The position numbers and the translations under genes are program-made. The notes under the pieces were generated by a model. It was not told the DNA's origin, made no database searches, and was given only the letters and a program-made list of their open reading frames with translations. Below, piece after piece: positions 32,566 to 40,911 of a DNA stretch of 51,389 nt (position 1 is its first letter; the number at the start of each line of letters is the position of its first letter). This stretch comes from Lachnospiraceae bacterium. GTDB taxonomy: Bacteria; Bacillota; Clostridia; Lachnospirales; Lachnospiraceae. Location: NCBI GenBank assembly GCA_017399685.1, contig JAFQBM010000032.1:1-51389 (forward strand), given 5' to 3'.

Positions 32566-33240
32566 ATGGAAATGATTGAATTAAAAAATATATCCAAATC
32601 CTATTCGGAAGGAAATGGAGTAAATAAAGTGTTAAAGAATATTAATTTGAATATTCAAAAAGAAGAGTTTGTTGCTATTCTTGGAAAAAGTGGGTCTGGA
32701 AAAAGTACATTGCTGAACATAATAGGTGGACTGGATACACCGGATTCTGGTGATATTTTGATAGAACAAAAGAAACTGGATGCGACTACAGATAAGGAAC
32801 TTTCCTCATATAGGGGAGAAACCGTAGGTTTTGTATTCCAAAGTTTTCAGCTTATTCCAGTATTAAATGTATGGGAAAATGTTGTTTTACCTATTAAACT
32901 TGCAAAAAAAAATATTGATAAAAAATATATAGATGAATTACTTCAATTACTAGAGATTCAAGAGAAAAGAGATAGTTTTCCTACAAAGTTATCTGGGGGA
33001 CAGCAACAAAGAGTGGCAATTGCCAGAGCATTGGCTAATAAGCCCAGAATCATTCTCGCAGATGAACCTACGGGAAATCTTGATTCAGAAACCGGAGAAA
33101 AAGTGTTGGAGTTGTTAATGGGTAGTATCAGAAAATATAAGCAAACACTTGTTATGATTACACACAACGAAGAGATTGCAAGAAAAGCAGATAGAATTCT
33201 TTATATGAAAGATGGGCAAATTAGTGCAGATTATAATTAG
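32566..33240 (+). CDS. ABC transporter ATP-binding protein (MacB/LolD-like), no permease nearby
   Basis: A complete 225-residue ATPase: MEMIELKNISKSYSEGNGV, Walker A GKSGSGKST, Q-loop FQSFQLIPVLNVWENV, signature LSGGQQQRVAIARA, Walker B IILADEPTGNLD and H-loop MITHNEE. This is the MacB/LolD/BceA type, which pairs with FtsX-like permeases in antimicrobial-peptide efflux or sensing. No permease follows. The start at 32566 (or 32572) has only a weak ribosome site, and the frame is continuous with the subtilase remnant upstream. It may be translated as a fusion, or be a stranded survivor of an immunity operon. Confidence 0.8.
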   Translation: MEMIELKNISKSYSEGNGVNKVLKNINLNIQKEEFVAILGKSGSGKSTLLNIIGGLDTPDSGDILIEQKKLDATTDKELSSYRGETVGFVFQSFQLIPVLNVWENVVLPIKLAKKNIDKKYIDELLQLLEIQEKRDSFPTKLSGGQQQRVAIARALANKPRIILADEPTGNLDSETGEKVLELLMGSIRKYKQTLVMITHNEEIARKADRILYMKDGQISADYN

Positions 33241-33262
33241 CTACGATAGTGGTGTTTTATAA

Positions 33263-33424
33263 CGGGAAAAAGAAAAAACATACGAAGTCATTGCAGAGGA
33301 ATTAGAGACCGATTTCACTATCGTGGAACAGATAGGTGAAGTGATTAAAAATTCTGCTCCCGGTTCTACTTTAGAAGATTTATTAGGGATTCTGATAGAA
33401 AAGAATATAAAGTTAGACGATTAG
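33263..33424 (+). pseudogene. Coding remnant, C-terminal end of an unknown protein
   Basis: A frame without a start codon is open from 33263 and ends at 33424. It reads a plausible helical acidic protein end (EKTYEVIAEELETDF, then GSTLEDLLGILIEKN). No family recognised. It is followed by a terminator and is probably what remains of a gene deleted at the ABC gene boundary. Confidence 0.35.
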
Positions 33425-33439
33425 TAACCGAATATAGTA

Positions 33440-33490
33440 AAAATCCAGATGCACAGATACAATTTAGCCATCTGGATTTTCGCTTTTTGC
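33440..33490. terminator. Bidirectional terminator between converging genes
   Basis: AAAATCCAGATG pairs with CATCTGGATTTT (12 bp, 17-base loop), with T-rich sequence following (CGCTTTTT). It separates + strand remnants from the minus-strand Xre gene. Confidence 0.8.
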
Positions 33491-33513
33491 TTGTATTTTG
33501 CTATTCTGCTATA

Positions 33514-34035
33514 TTATTTTTTGAGTTCTTTGTTTGATGCCATTCCATCATAAACATTTCCTTCCACATATTCCATCATGCGGTTATAGTCAAATGTGAT
33601 ACTTAAGATAACAAGCAGGTATCCCACCAGTTGTAATCCATTATCCAATATCACTCCACCGATAAAAACAGCCATAAGCAGGATTGCTGTAGTAATGCGT
33701 TGGAATCGATGGTCTTTTTTCCACTTCTTTTTGAAAAATTCTTGTTTTTCTTTCACAGTAAAGGCACTAACGCTTAATACCTTTTTGATATTTTCTTCCG
33801 CTTTTTCTTTATAAGAACTGTCCGACAGTCGTTCACCAGCCAGTAATTCATTGATGCTGACATTGTATTCCATACTTAATTGCTGTAACATTTCAACAGG
33901 CGGAAGATAATTTCCATTTTCCCATCTCGAAATGGTTTTATTGGTAACACCTATTTTTTCTCCTAACTGTGCCTGGGTTAAATTTGATTCGTGTCTTAAT
34001 TCTGATAAAAACGTTCCGATTTTTATTAAGTCCAT
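33514..34035 (-). CDS. Xre family regulator with membrane C-terminus
   Basis: A 173-residue protein. Residues 5–60 are a classic helix–turn–helix (LRHESNLTQAQLGEKIGV then KTISRWENGNYLPPVEML). A charged linker follows, and then two hydrophobic segments near 113–133 (ITTAILLMAVFIGGVIL) and 136–152 (LVGYLLVILSI). Membrane-tethered Xre proteins of this build are common in Clostridia and often control adjacent transport or peptide genes. CAGGAGGC (read on the minus strand) lies just before the start. It is one of only two rightful genes on the minus strand in the window. Confidence 0.85.
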   Translation of the reverse strand: MDLIKIGTFLSELRHESNLTQAQLGEKIGVTNKTISRWENGNYLPPVEMLQQLSMEYNVSINELLAGERLSDSSYKEKAEENIKKVLSVSAFTVKEKQEFFKKKWKKDHRFQRITTAILLMAVFIGGVILDNGLQLVGYLLVILSITFDYNRMMEYVEGNVYDGMASNKELKK

Positions 34036-34264
34036 AGATGCCTCCTGTGTGTATCATAATACCATGGAATCAAAATACTTTTGCTTCCAACATTATGAGA
34101 TTAAAAATATATCATAAAAACTATAACATAAAGGCTTCAAAATGTCTTTACCATAAATGGCGAATCAATGGAACAGAGCTGTTATTGTCTAAAAAGAAGT
34201 CGGATATAATGCGATTTAGATATTACAGTAATTATGACAGATGAATCAACAACAAAAAATAGAC

Positions 34265-34296
34265 AAAAATATATAGTCTGAAAGGTATATATTTTT
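34265..34296. repeat. 11-bp inverted repeat upstream of the AAA/PD-(D/E)XK gene
   Basis: AAAAATATATA (34265–34275) is repeated inverted as TATATATTTTT (34286–34296) around a 10-base loop. It could be a terminator-like hairpin or operator ahead of the gene at 34363. Confidence 0.45.
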
Positions 34297-34362
34297 ATTG
34301 AAGGAAATTGGAAAAATGAATATAATGATGTTAGGACAAAATGTAGACGGAGGAGGAACAGT

Positions 34363-35937
34363 ATGGGAGTTTATTTGAATCCGGGAAACGACAGATTTAA
34401 GAGGTCTTGTAATTCTGATATTTATGTGGATAAGACTAAGATGCTTACTTTGATTAACCGGGCAATTGATACAGAGCAAAATGCGATTTGTATTAGCCGA
34501 CCAAGAAGATTCGGAAAGTCTATGGCAGCCAATATGTTAGCGGCATATTATGGGAAGGGTTGTAAATCTGATGAAATATTTGATAAATATAAGATTGCCA
34601 AAGATGAAAATTATAGAAAATATTTAAATCAATACAATGTAATATTTTTAAATATGCAAAATGCATTGAGTCGTGTGAATACCATAGAAGAGATGTTGCG
34701 GTATATTCAAAAAGAAATATTAGATGAGTTAAAGGAAAATTATTCTGATATGTTTCCGAAGGAAGAAAAAATATTAAGTGCAGCCTTGGAAAAGTTTTAT
34801 TGTAAGTGTAAAGAAGGATTTATTTTTATTATAGATGAATGGGATTGTGTTTTTCGAAGCAAGCAGATAAGTTGTGAGGAACAGACAAAATATTTGGACT
34901 TTTTAAGGGATTTATTAAAGGATAAAATATACGTTTCTCTTGCTTATATGACGGGAATTCTTCCTATCAAAAAGTATGGTACGCATTCCGCTTTGAATAT
35001 GTTTGATGAGTATTCCATGACAGAACCTGGAGATTTCGCACAATATATTGGATTTGACGAAGAAGAAGTAAAAGAATTATGTAATCAGTATGATTTTGAT
35101 TTTGAAAAAGAAAAAGAATGGTATGATGGATATACATTCAGTAATGAATTGCATATATATAATCCAAAATCTGTGGTGGACAGTATTCGTAGAAGAAAGT
35201 TTGCAAATTACTGGACACAGACAGAAACGTATGAAGCATTAAGAGAATATATAGATACAGACTTTGATGGACTAAAAGAAGAAATAGTGGGAATGCTTTC
35301 CGGCAACAGATATAGGGTAAATACGCGAACTTTTCAAAATGATATGACCACGTTCAAAAGCAAAGATGATATTTTGACATTGCTGATACATCTTGGATAT
35401 TTGGCATATGATCTTGAAACATCCAGCGTGTATATTCCAAATGCAGAGATATTAGAAGAGGTAAAAAATGCAGTAGAAGGATCGAACTGGGTGGAAGTTG
35501 TAAAGTTAATGAAGTGTTCTGATAAACTATTGCAGGCAACATGGCAGTGTAATGAAGCAGAGGTAGCCAGACTGATAGATGAAGTTCATTCAGAAAATAC
35601 CTCAATTCTTACCTACAATGATGAAAATTCCTTAAGTTGTGTCATTTCTCTTGCATACTATAATGCAATTAATGAATATATAAAAATTCGGGAATTTCCT
35701 ACGGGAAAAGGGTTTGCGGATATTGTATATATTCCAAGAAAACATTCAGATAAGCCCGCGATGATAATTGAACTTAAATATGACAAATCAGTAACAGGAG
35801 CTATAAATCAAATAAAAGAAAAAAGGTATGTGGAAAGTTTGAAAGAGTATCAGGGAAATATGCTTTTAGTCGGTATAAATTATGATAGAAGCACCAAGAA
35901 GCATAACTGTATGATTGAAAAGTATGAAAAGGAATAG
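34363..35937 (+). CDS. AAA-ATPase-like protein with C-terminal PD-(D/E)XK nuclease domain
   Basis: A 524-residue protein. The N-terminal AAA-ATPase_like (PF09820-type) domain begins with a YVDKTKMLTLIN block. Its Walker A-like RPRRFGKSM is near residue 46, and Walker B is FIIDEWD. The C-terminal PD-(D/E)XK domain (PF08011-type) has GKGFADIVYIPRK then AMIIELKYDKS, so the catalytic Asp, Glu and Lys are present. GGAGGAGG lies just before the ATG. The family is hugely expanded in gut Clostridia and Bacteroidetes, with no agreed function; defence or mobile-element roles have been suggested. It is a distant relative of the tandem pair at 48253 and 50298. Confidence 0.88.
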   Translation: MGVYLNPGNDRFKRSCNSDIYVDKTKMLTLINRAIDTEQNAICISRPRRFGKSMAANMLAAYYGKGCKSDEIFDKYKIAKDENYRKYLNQYNVIFLNMQNALSRVNTIEEMLRYIQKEILDELKENYSDMFPKEEKILSAALEKFYCKCKEGFIFIIDEWDCVFRSKQISCEEQTKYLDFLRDLLKDKIYVSLAYMTGILPIKKYGTHSALNMFDEYSMTEPGDFAQYIGFDEEEVKELCNQYDFDFEKEKEWYDGYTFSNELHIYNPKSVVDSIRRRKFANYWTQTETYEALREYIDTDFDGLKEEIVGMLSGNRYRVNTRTFQNDMTTFKSKDDILTLLIHLGYLAYDLETSSVYIPNAEILEEVKNAVEGSNWVEVVKLMKCSDKLLQATWQCNEAEVARLIDEVHSENTSILTYNDENSLSCVISLAYYNAINEYIKIREFPTGKGFADIVYIPRKHSDKPAMIIELKYDKSVTGAINQIKEKRYVESLKEYQGNMLLVGINYDRSTKKHNCMIEKYEKE

Positions 35938-36010
35938 AAGAACATATATTAAAGTGTGATTACCACAATTATGTCATAATATACAACAGCATTTGGGTTT
36001 TAGGAAGCTG

Positions 36011-36066
36011 AAAAATAATCGAGCAGAAACGAATCATTCGTTGATTGGTTTCTGCTCGACTTTGAT
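36011..36066. terminator. Bidirectional terminator
   Basis: CGAGCAGAAAC (36020–36030) pairs with GTTTCTGCTCG (36048–36058), with a further AATC/GATT pairing inside, and A/T runs lie outside. It separates the converging AAA gene and the minus-strand lipoprotein gene, and marks the right edge of the island. Confidence 0.75.
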
Positions 36067-36095
36067 GGTACCAAAATATACACAAACGGTATGTT

Positions 36096-36761
36096 TTAAT
36101 CAATTGGCACATACATCGTGCTGTAAATGGTTTCATAATCGCTGGAACTAATTTCGTAATAATCTTCGGAAACGATAATTTTACATGCTACAGTAACCGG
36201 TTCGCCGTATTCATTCAGGTTTAACACTTCGTCCATAAGAGCAAAGGTAGCTTCGTTATATTCTGCTACATAGCTGGCATATTCTTCGTTGGACATGGCG
36301 TCAATGTCTACATCCTGATATTTTTCTGATAATTCCGAATATTTGGTAAGGAGTTTATCCTGAAGAGTTTCATAAAAGATGTATGGGCGGATTTCCACGT
36401 TTACATAATAAGTTCCATCCTTCTTTTCCACATCCTTCACCTTATAATCTGCTTTGTTCAGCAAAGCAATGGCAAACTGATGTAATCGTTCGGATTCTTC
36501 CTCTGTAGGGTCTGTGATAAGTCCGGAAGAAAGAAAATCATTCATAACGGCTGTGATATTTGATTCGTAAATTTCGGCAGCCTCTGTTTCAGCGGCATTG
36601 GTAAGTTTCATATAGTCATCATAAACACCCTTAAAATTAGTATCCAAAACGCCCTGGACATAATTTTTATAAGTATCCGTGTCCGTATTAGAGCATGCAG
36701 TGAAAACACACATACATAAAGTCATGCATAATACAAAAAGTAAGTTTTTTAACTTCTTCAT
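36096..36761 (-). CDS. Lipoprotein, unknown function
   Basis: A 221-residue secreted protein on the minus strand. It has a lipoprotein signal (MKKLKNLLFVLCMTLCMCVF, then TACS lipobox). The mature part is helical, acidic and Tyr-rich, and looks like a single domain (YVNVEIRPYIFYETLQD in the middle). I see no catalytic motif. Start 36761 has AGAAAGGAAAA upstream on its strand; a start at 36812 would hide the signal peptide. It resembles the DUF5105-like secreted proteins of Lachnospiraceae, but I am not sure. Confidence 0.75.
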   Translation of the reverse strand: MKKLKNLLFVLCMTLCMCVFTACSNTDTDTYKNYVQGVLDTNFKGVYDDYMKLTNAAETEAAEIYESNITAVMNDFLSSGLITDPTEEESERLHQFAIALLNKADYKVKDVEKKDGTYYVNVEIRPYIFYETLQDKLLTKYSELSEKYQDVDIDAMSNEEYASYVAEYNEATFALMDEVLNLNEYGEPVTVACKIIVSEDYYEISSSDYETIYSTMYVPID

Positions 36762-36960
36762 TCTTATTTTCCTTTCTGATATTAAAGTTTCATGTTGCTG
36801 GGGAAAAGGCATTTTTCAAAATGTTACTTCCTTTCGTCTATTTTGTGTCAATGACTTATGTTACATCATTCCTTGCGGCCTTTTAGCCCCTTATTATATA
36901 TACTTTGCCACAGAATCAGGTATAATGCAAGAGATTTAAAAAAATTTTAGGATAAAGGTC

Positions 36961-36988
36961 TTGCATTCGTTATGTATCATCGTATACT
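36961..36988 (+). promoter_or_regulatory. Putative sigma-A promoter for tatD–ksgA
   Basis: TTGCAT at 36961–36966, 16-bp spacer, TATACT at 36983–36988, about 45 bp before tatD. Confidence 0.6.
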
Positions 36989-37030
36989 ATAAGTATAGAG
37001 GAAAAGGTGCTTTCGGAAAGGAGGAACCTC

Positions 37031-37792
37031 ATGATTTTTGAAACCCATGCTCATTTTGACGATGAAGCATATGATAAAGATAGAGATACATTATTAAAAA
37101 GTCTTAACTTCCATGGAGTAGAGGCTTTGGTAAACGTAGGTGCCAGTATGGCTTCTTCCCGACAATCCATAGAACTTGCTAAGGAATATCCTTTTATTTA
37201 TGCCGCAGTAGGGGTGCATCCGGAGCAGGTAGAAGAATTAAATGAAGATACCATGAAAGAATTAGAGGAAATGGCAAAAGAGGAAAAAGTGGTTGCCATC
37301 GGGGAAATTGGTTTAGACTATTATTATGATGACGTTCCCAAAGACATTCAGAAAAAATGGTTTAAAGAGCAGCTTAATCTGGCAGTAAAATTAAAAAAGC
37401 CTGTGATTATTCATAGCAGGGATGCTGCCCAGGATACTATGGAAATGATGAAGGAATATCAGGGGAAATTAACCGGAATCATTCATTGTTTTTCCTATTC
37501 TAAGGAATGTGCAGATTTCTTTGTAAAAAGTGGATATTATCTTGGCATTGGTGGTGTTGTCACCTTTTCTAATGCTAAGAAGTTAAAAGAAGTAGTAAAA
37601 GAAGTTCCTCTAAACAGGATAGTGCTGGAAACGGATTGTCCATATCTTACTCCGACACCGTACAGGGGAAAGAGGAACAGTTCTCATTATCTTCCTTACG
37701 TGGCAGAGGAAATCGCGAAAATCAGGGAAATATCTGTAGTAGAAGTCATTCGTATCACCAATGAGAATGCAAAAAAGGTATATCAAATATAA
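37031..37792 (+). CDS. tatD: TatD family metal-dependent DNase
   Basis: A 253-residue TIM-barrel hydrolase. Metal ligands are all seen: HAH in FETHAHFDD (residues 5–7), Glu in GEIGLDYYYD, His in VIIHSRDA, His in GIIHCFSYS and Asp in LETDCPYLTP. TatD proteins cut DNA 3' to 5' and are linked with DNA repair. GGAAAGGAGG lies just before ATG 37031, rejecting the longer 37007 start. ksgA follows after 23 bp, the usual Firmicutes order. Confidence 0.95.
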   Translation: MIFETHAHFDDEAYDKDRDTLLKSLNFHGVEALVNVGASMASSRQSIELAKEYPFIYAAVGVHPEQVEELNEDTMKELEEMAKEEKVVAIGEIGLDYYYDDVPKDIQKKWFKEQLNLAVKLKKPVIIHSRDAAQDTMEMMKEYQGKLTGIIHCFSYSKECADFFVKSGYYLGIGGVVTFSNAKKLKEVVKEVPLNRIVLETDCPYLTPTPYRGKRNSSHYLPYVAEEIAKIREISVVEVIRITNENAKKVYQI

Positions 37793-37815
37793 CATACTGA
37801 AAGGAAGGGTGAAGG

Positions 37816-38682
37816 ATGGAAAAACTTAGTAACCCACAAAAAACCATAGAAGTAATCAAAAAATATCAGTTTAATTTTCAAAAGAAGTTTGGCCAGAATT
37901 TTCTAATCGATGAAAGAGTCATTGATAAAATCATTGCGGCAGCTGAGATTACGAAAGAAGACTGTGTACTGGAGATTGGACCTGGGATTGGAACTTTGAC
38001 CCAGATGCTGGCAGAACATGCGAAACAGGTCATTGCGGTAGAAATTGATAAAAACTTAATTCCAGTATTAGAAGATACCTTGGGTAACTATGATAATATT
38101 TTGATTATCAATCAGGATATTTTAAAAGTAGACATCAATGAATTAGTAGAAAAATATAATGGAGGAAAGCCGATAAAAGTGGTGGCAAATCTTCCATATT
38201 ACATTACCACACCGATTATAATGGGACTTTTTGAAAGCCATGTACCTTTGGAAAGTGTAACGGTTATGGTGCAAAAAGAAGTGGCACAAAGGATGCAGGA
38301 AGGTCCGAATTGTAAGGAATATGGAGCCCTTTCTCTGGCTGTGCAGTATTATGCCAAGCCGTACCTTGTAGCGAATGTACCACCCAACTGCTTTATGCCA
38401 AGACCCAATGTGGGTTCTGCTGTCATCCGTCTTACCAGATGGGAACAATGCCCGGTACAGGTGGAAGACGAGAAATTTATGTTTGCTTTGATTCGGGCAG
38501 CTTTTAATCAACGGAGAAAAACCTTGGTAAATGCAGTGAACAATGCGAAAGAATTAGAAATTACCAAAGAGCAGATGACTGCTGCATTAAATGAACTGGG
38601 ATATTCGCCGACCTTAAGAGGAGAAGCACTAAGTCTTCAGGAATTTGCCACATTAAGTAATACATTAGTGAAAGGAAAGTAA
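37816..38682 (+). CDS. rsmA: 16S rRNA dimethyladenosine transferase RsmA/KsgA
   Basis: A 288-residue methyltransferase that dimethylates two adjacent adenines near the 3' end of 16S rRNA. KKFGQNFLIDERVIDKI starts the SAM fold. Motif I is VLEIGPGIGTLTQML, motif IV is VVANLPYYITTPIIM, and the C-terminal helical domain has FNQRRKTLVNAV. AAGGAAGGGTGAAGG lies upstream. The gene ends the tatD unit; the Agr-type regulator starts 36 bp on. Confidence 0.96.
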   Translation: MEKLSNPQKTIEVIKKYQFNFQKKFGQNFLIDERVIDKIIAAAEITKEDCVLEIGPGIGTLTQMLAEHAKQVIAVEIDKNLIPVLEDTLGNYDNILIINQDILKVDINELVEKYNGGKPIKVVANLPYYITTPIIMGLFESHVPLESVTVMVQKEVAQRMQEGPNCKEYGALSLAVQYYAKPYLVANVPPNCFMPRPNVGSAVIRLTRWEQCPVQVEDEKFMFALIRAAFNQRRKTLVNAVNNAKELEITKEQMTAALNELGYSPTLRGEALSLQEFATLSNTLVKGK

Positions 38683-38718
38683 CCCATTGCCATAAAAGGC
38701 AGGTTACACGGATAGAAA

Positions 38719-39429
38719 ATGCGAATTGGAATGTGTGATGATCAGAAAATATTTTTAAAGCAGATGCGTCAAATCATCGATAGATATATGGAGTTTCGAA
38801 AAATTCCTTATACCATTGTAGAATTTTCTGGTGGAGAACAATTGCTGGAATATGACCTTCAGCTGGACATTCTGTTTTTAGATATTGAAATGTCGGGAAT
38901 TGACGGTTTGGAAACTGCAAAACGATATCAGGTAAAATACAATAATGAAAATACCAAGATTATTTTCTTAACATCCCATAACGAGTTAATGTCCAAGGGG
39001 TATATTGTAAAGGCATTCCGGTTCTTACTTAAGCCAGTAGAAAAAGAGGCATTAAAAGAAGCGATTGAAAGTGCTATTGATGAGTTTTCTAACGATGAAG
39101 TACTGGTATTAGATGCCAAAAACTATCATAAAGAAATATCCTATAAAGATGTAATATACTTAGAGGCACAGAACAAAGAAGTTTTGATTCGTACTGCGGA
39201 TGGATACGAAAGAATTACCGGAAAAATGGACGAATATGAAGCAAAGTTTCAAAACAGCGATTTTTATCGAACCCATCGAAGCTATATCGTAAATTTATTA
39301 TGGGTAAAAGAAATTGTTGGAAGTGAAATCATTCTAAAAAACGGAGAACGGGCCAAAATCGGTCGTGACAAAGTGAAATATATCAAAGAAAAGTTTTTTA
39401 ATTATATTCGAAAAAACGCAAGAGGATAA
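38719..39429 (+). CDS. LytTR response regulator (AgrA/VirR-like)
   Basis: A 236-residue two-domain protein. The receiver has DD at CDDQKIF, the phospho-acceptor Asp in LDILFLDIEMSGIDG and Lys in RFLLKPVEK. The LytTR DNA-binding domain follows (VIYLEAQNKEVLIRT, FYRTHRSYIVNL, ERAKIGRDKVKYIK). Partner of the GHKL kinase 12 bp downstream. LytTR regulators usually bind paired 9-bp repeats; no obvious site is seen close by. Targets are unknown. Confidence 0.93.
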   Translation: MRIGMCDDQKIFLKQMRQIIDRYMEFRKIPYTIVEFSGGEQLLEYDLQLDILFLDIEMSGIDGLETAKRYQVKYNNENTKIIFLTSHNELMSKGYIVKAFRFLLKPVEKEALKEAIESAIDEFSNDEVLVLDAKNYHKEISYKDVIYLEAQNKEVLIRTADGYERITGKMDEYEAKFQNSDFYRTHRSYIVNLLWVKEIVGSEIILKNGERAKIGRDKVKYIKEKFFNYIRKNARG

Positions 39430-39441
39430 AGAGGGAAGAAT

Positions 39442-40746
39442 ATGGGAATGGCATATAGTTTTATTATATTTTTTCTAACCCTGTTGAAATGTGGGCTGAT
39501 TTTTAAAAATGTTTTGCATTTACAATTGTCATATAAAGTAAAAAATACAGTACTATCTATTTTATTGTATCTTTCATTGTCTTGTTTTTCAGGGGTAATG
39601 AAGAATGAGGTAATCACTTATGCAGCAATGACAGCATTTGTTGTTTTAGTGTTGATGTTATGCATCGATTCACAAAACAAAGGAAAGTTGTTTTTTGTAA
39701 GTGTATGTACTTATCTGGTGGTATTCTGTCTGGATCATTTTTTACTAGGTATTTTTAATATGACAAGAGTATATATGTTTCCAAATCTTTTTAGCGGTGT
39801 AACAGCCACTGTCATTAGCCAGTTGTTGTCCTTCGCTTTTTGGATTGCTTTATTTATTTTGATGCATCGGAATCAGGATCAATATGCGGAATTTTTCCAG
39901 AAAAGATATTATTTTATGTTTACCGGTATTGTATTATTGAATGATATCCTGATTTGGATTTCTTCTATGGTAATGGCAGATATGGAAGACCCTGCCGGGG
40001 TGCAGCTGGTAAGCGAAGTAGTCGTTATTATGTCCATCGGTATGCTGATAGAGATAGTAATCATTATTGTCAATCTTTTGGTGAGAGAAGAATACAAAGA
40101 CATCAACCGGGTGAATGAGCAATATTTATCCATGCAGCGAAATCATTACGAGAAGTTACGGCAGTTGGATGAAGATACCAGAAAGTACCGTCATGATATG
40201 AAAAGTCACCTTCAATGTTTAAAAACATTGTCGGAATTAAAGGATTACGATGAAATTGACCACTATCTGGATAATATGGTGGATAAACTGGCAGCAGTAT
40301 CCCAGACCATAACAGTGGGAGACCCGATTATTGATGCGGTAATCAATGAAAAACTTGCAGAGGCAGAGAAATATAGAATTGATTTTGCGGTAAGTGGAAA
40401 GATTATTGGAAGTTGTAAGATTGAACCACTGGATTTATGTACGATTTTTGCCAATAGCATTAATAATGCACTGGAAGCCTGTATGGGGCTGGAAGAACCG
40501 AAGCGAAAGATACGTTTGTCCATTAAAACCCTGGAAGATTATCTGTTAATCAATATTAAAAATCCCGTAAAGGAAAAAGTCTTAGTGGATGAAACAGGAA
40601 AAATCAAAACCAAGAAACGGGATACCAAGAATCATGGATTTGGAATACAAAACATTACTGCCAGTGTAGAGAAATATCATGGACAGGTGAAAATTCAATG
40701 CGATGATACGGAATTTTCCCTGGAAGTAATTATAAAAATGAGATAA
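39442..40746 (+). CDS. GHKL sensor histidine kinase (AgrC-like)
   Basis: A 434-residue membrane kinase. About six membrane segments fill residues 1–220. A coiled helix holds the phosphorylation His in DTRKYRHDMKSHL (about residue 253). The ATPase domain has the N-box IFANSINNALEAC and the G-box NHGFGIQNI, typical of GHKL/AgrC kinases that sense peptides. No agrB or agrD is visible in the flanks, so the signal may be encoded elsewhere. It likely phosphorylates the regulator at 38719. Confidence 0.92.
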   Translation: MGMAYSFIIFFLTLLKCGLIFKNVLHLQLSYKVKNTVLSILLYLSLSCFSGVMKNEVITYAAMTAFVVLVLMLCIDSQNKGKLFFVSVCTYLVVFCLDHFLLGIFNMTRVYMFPNLFSGVTATVISQLLSFAFWIALFILMHRNQDQYAEFFQKRYYFMFTGIVLLNDILIWISSMVMADMEDPAGVQLVSEVVVIMSIGMLIEIVIIIVNLLVREEYKDINRVNEQYLSMQRNHYEKLRQLDEDTRKYRHDMKSHLQCLKTLSELKDYDEIDHYLDNMVDKLAAVSQTITVGDPIIDAVINEKLAEAEKYRIDFAVSGKIIGSCKIEPLDLCTIFANSINNALEACMGLEEPKRKIRLSIKTLEDYLLINIKNPVKEKVLVDETGKIKTKKRDTKNHGFGIQNITASVEKYHGQVKIQCDDTEFSLEVIIKMR

Positions 40747-40764
40747 CGATTTTGTTCTAAAATG

Positions 40765-40911
40765 ACTCACTTTCTCATATACTGATATGGAAAATGTCAA
40801 CAAGCCTTTAAGGTAGCATCATGTCTTCAAAATATCCGGGAAGTTTAACTGGTTATTTTGAAATGTGGTACTAGTGATATGCCCATACCATAGTAGAAAG
40901 TGAGTTTTTTT
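40765..40911 (+). promoter_or_regulatory. Structured 5' leader that can hide the ribosome binding site
   Basis: ACTCACTTTCT (40765–40775) pairs with AGAAAGTGAGT (40895–40905), an 11-bp stem closing a 119-nt loop. The right arm is the only ribosome-site-like sequence before ATG 40912, and seven T follow it. Inside the loop, TTCAAAATA (40826–40834) pairs with TATTTTGAA (40854–40862), and CCTTTAAGG is self-complementary. The element could be a terminator, a translation switch, or both. It matches no riboswitch class that I know. Confidence 0.6.

Noticed and set aside
40776-40894. c-di-GMP (GEMM) riboswitch in the leader of the DUF6128-like gene
   Set aside because: A short AAGGTAGC word is reminiscent, but the other conserved GEMM blocks and helix order are missing.
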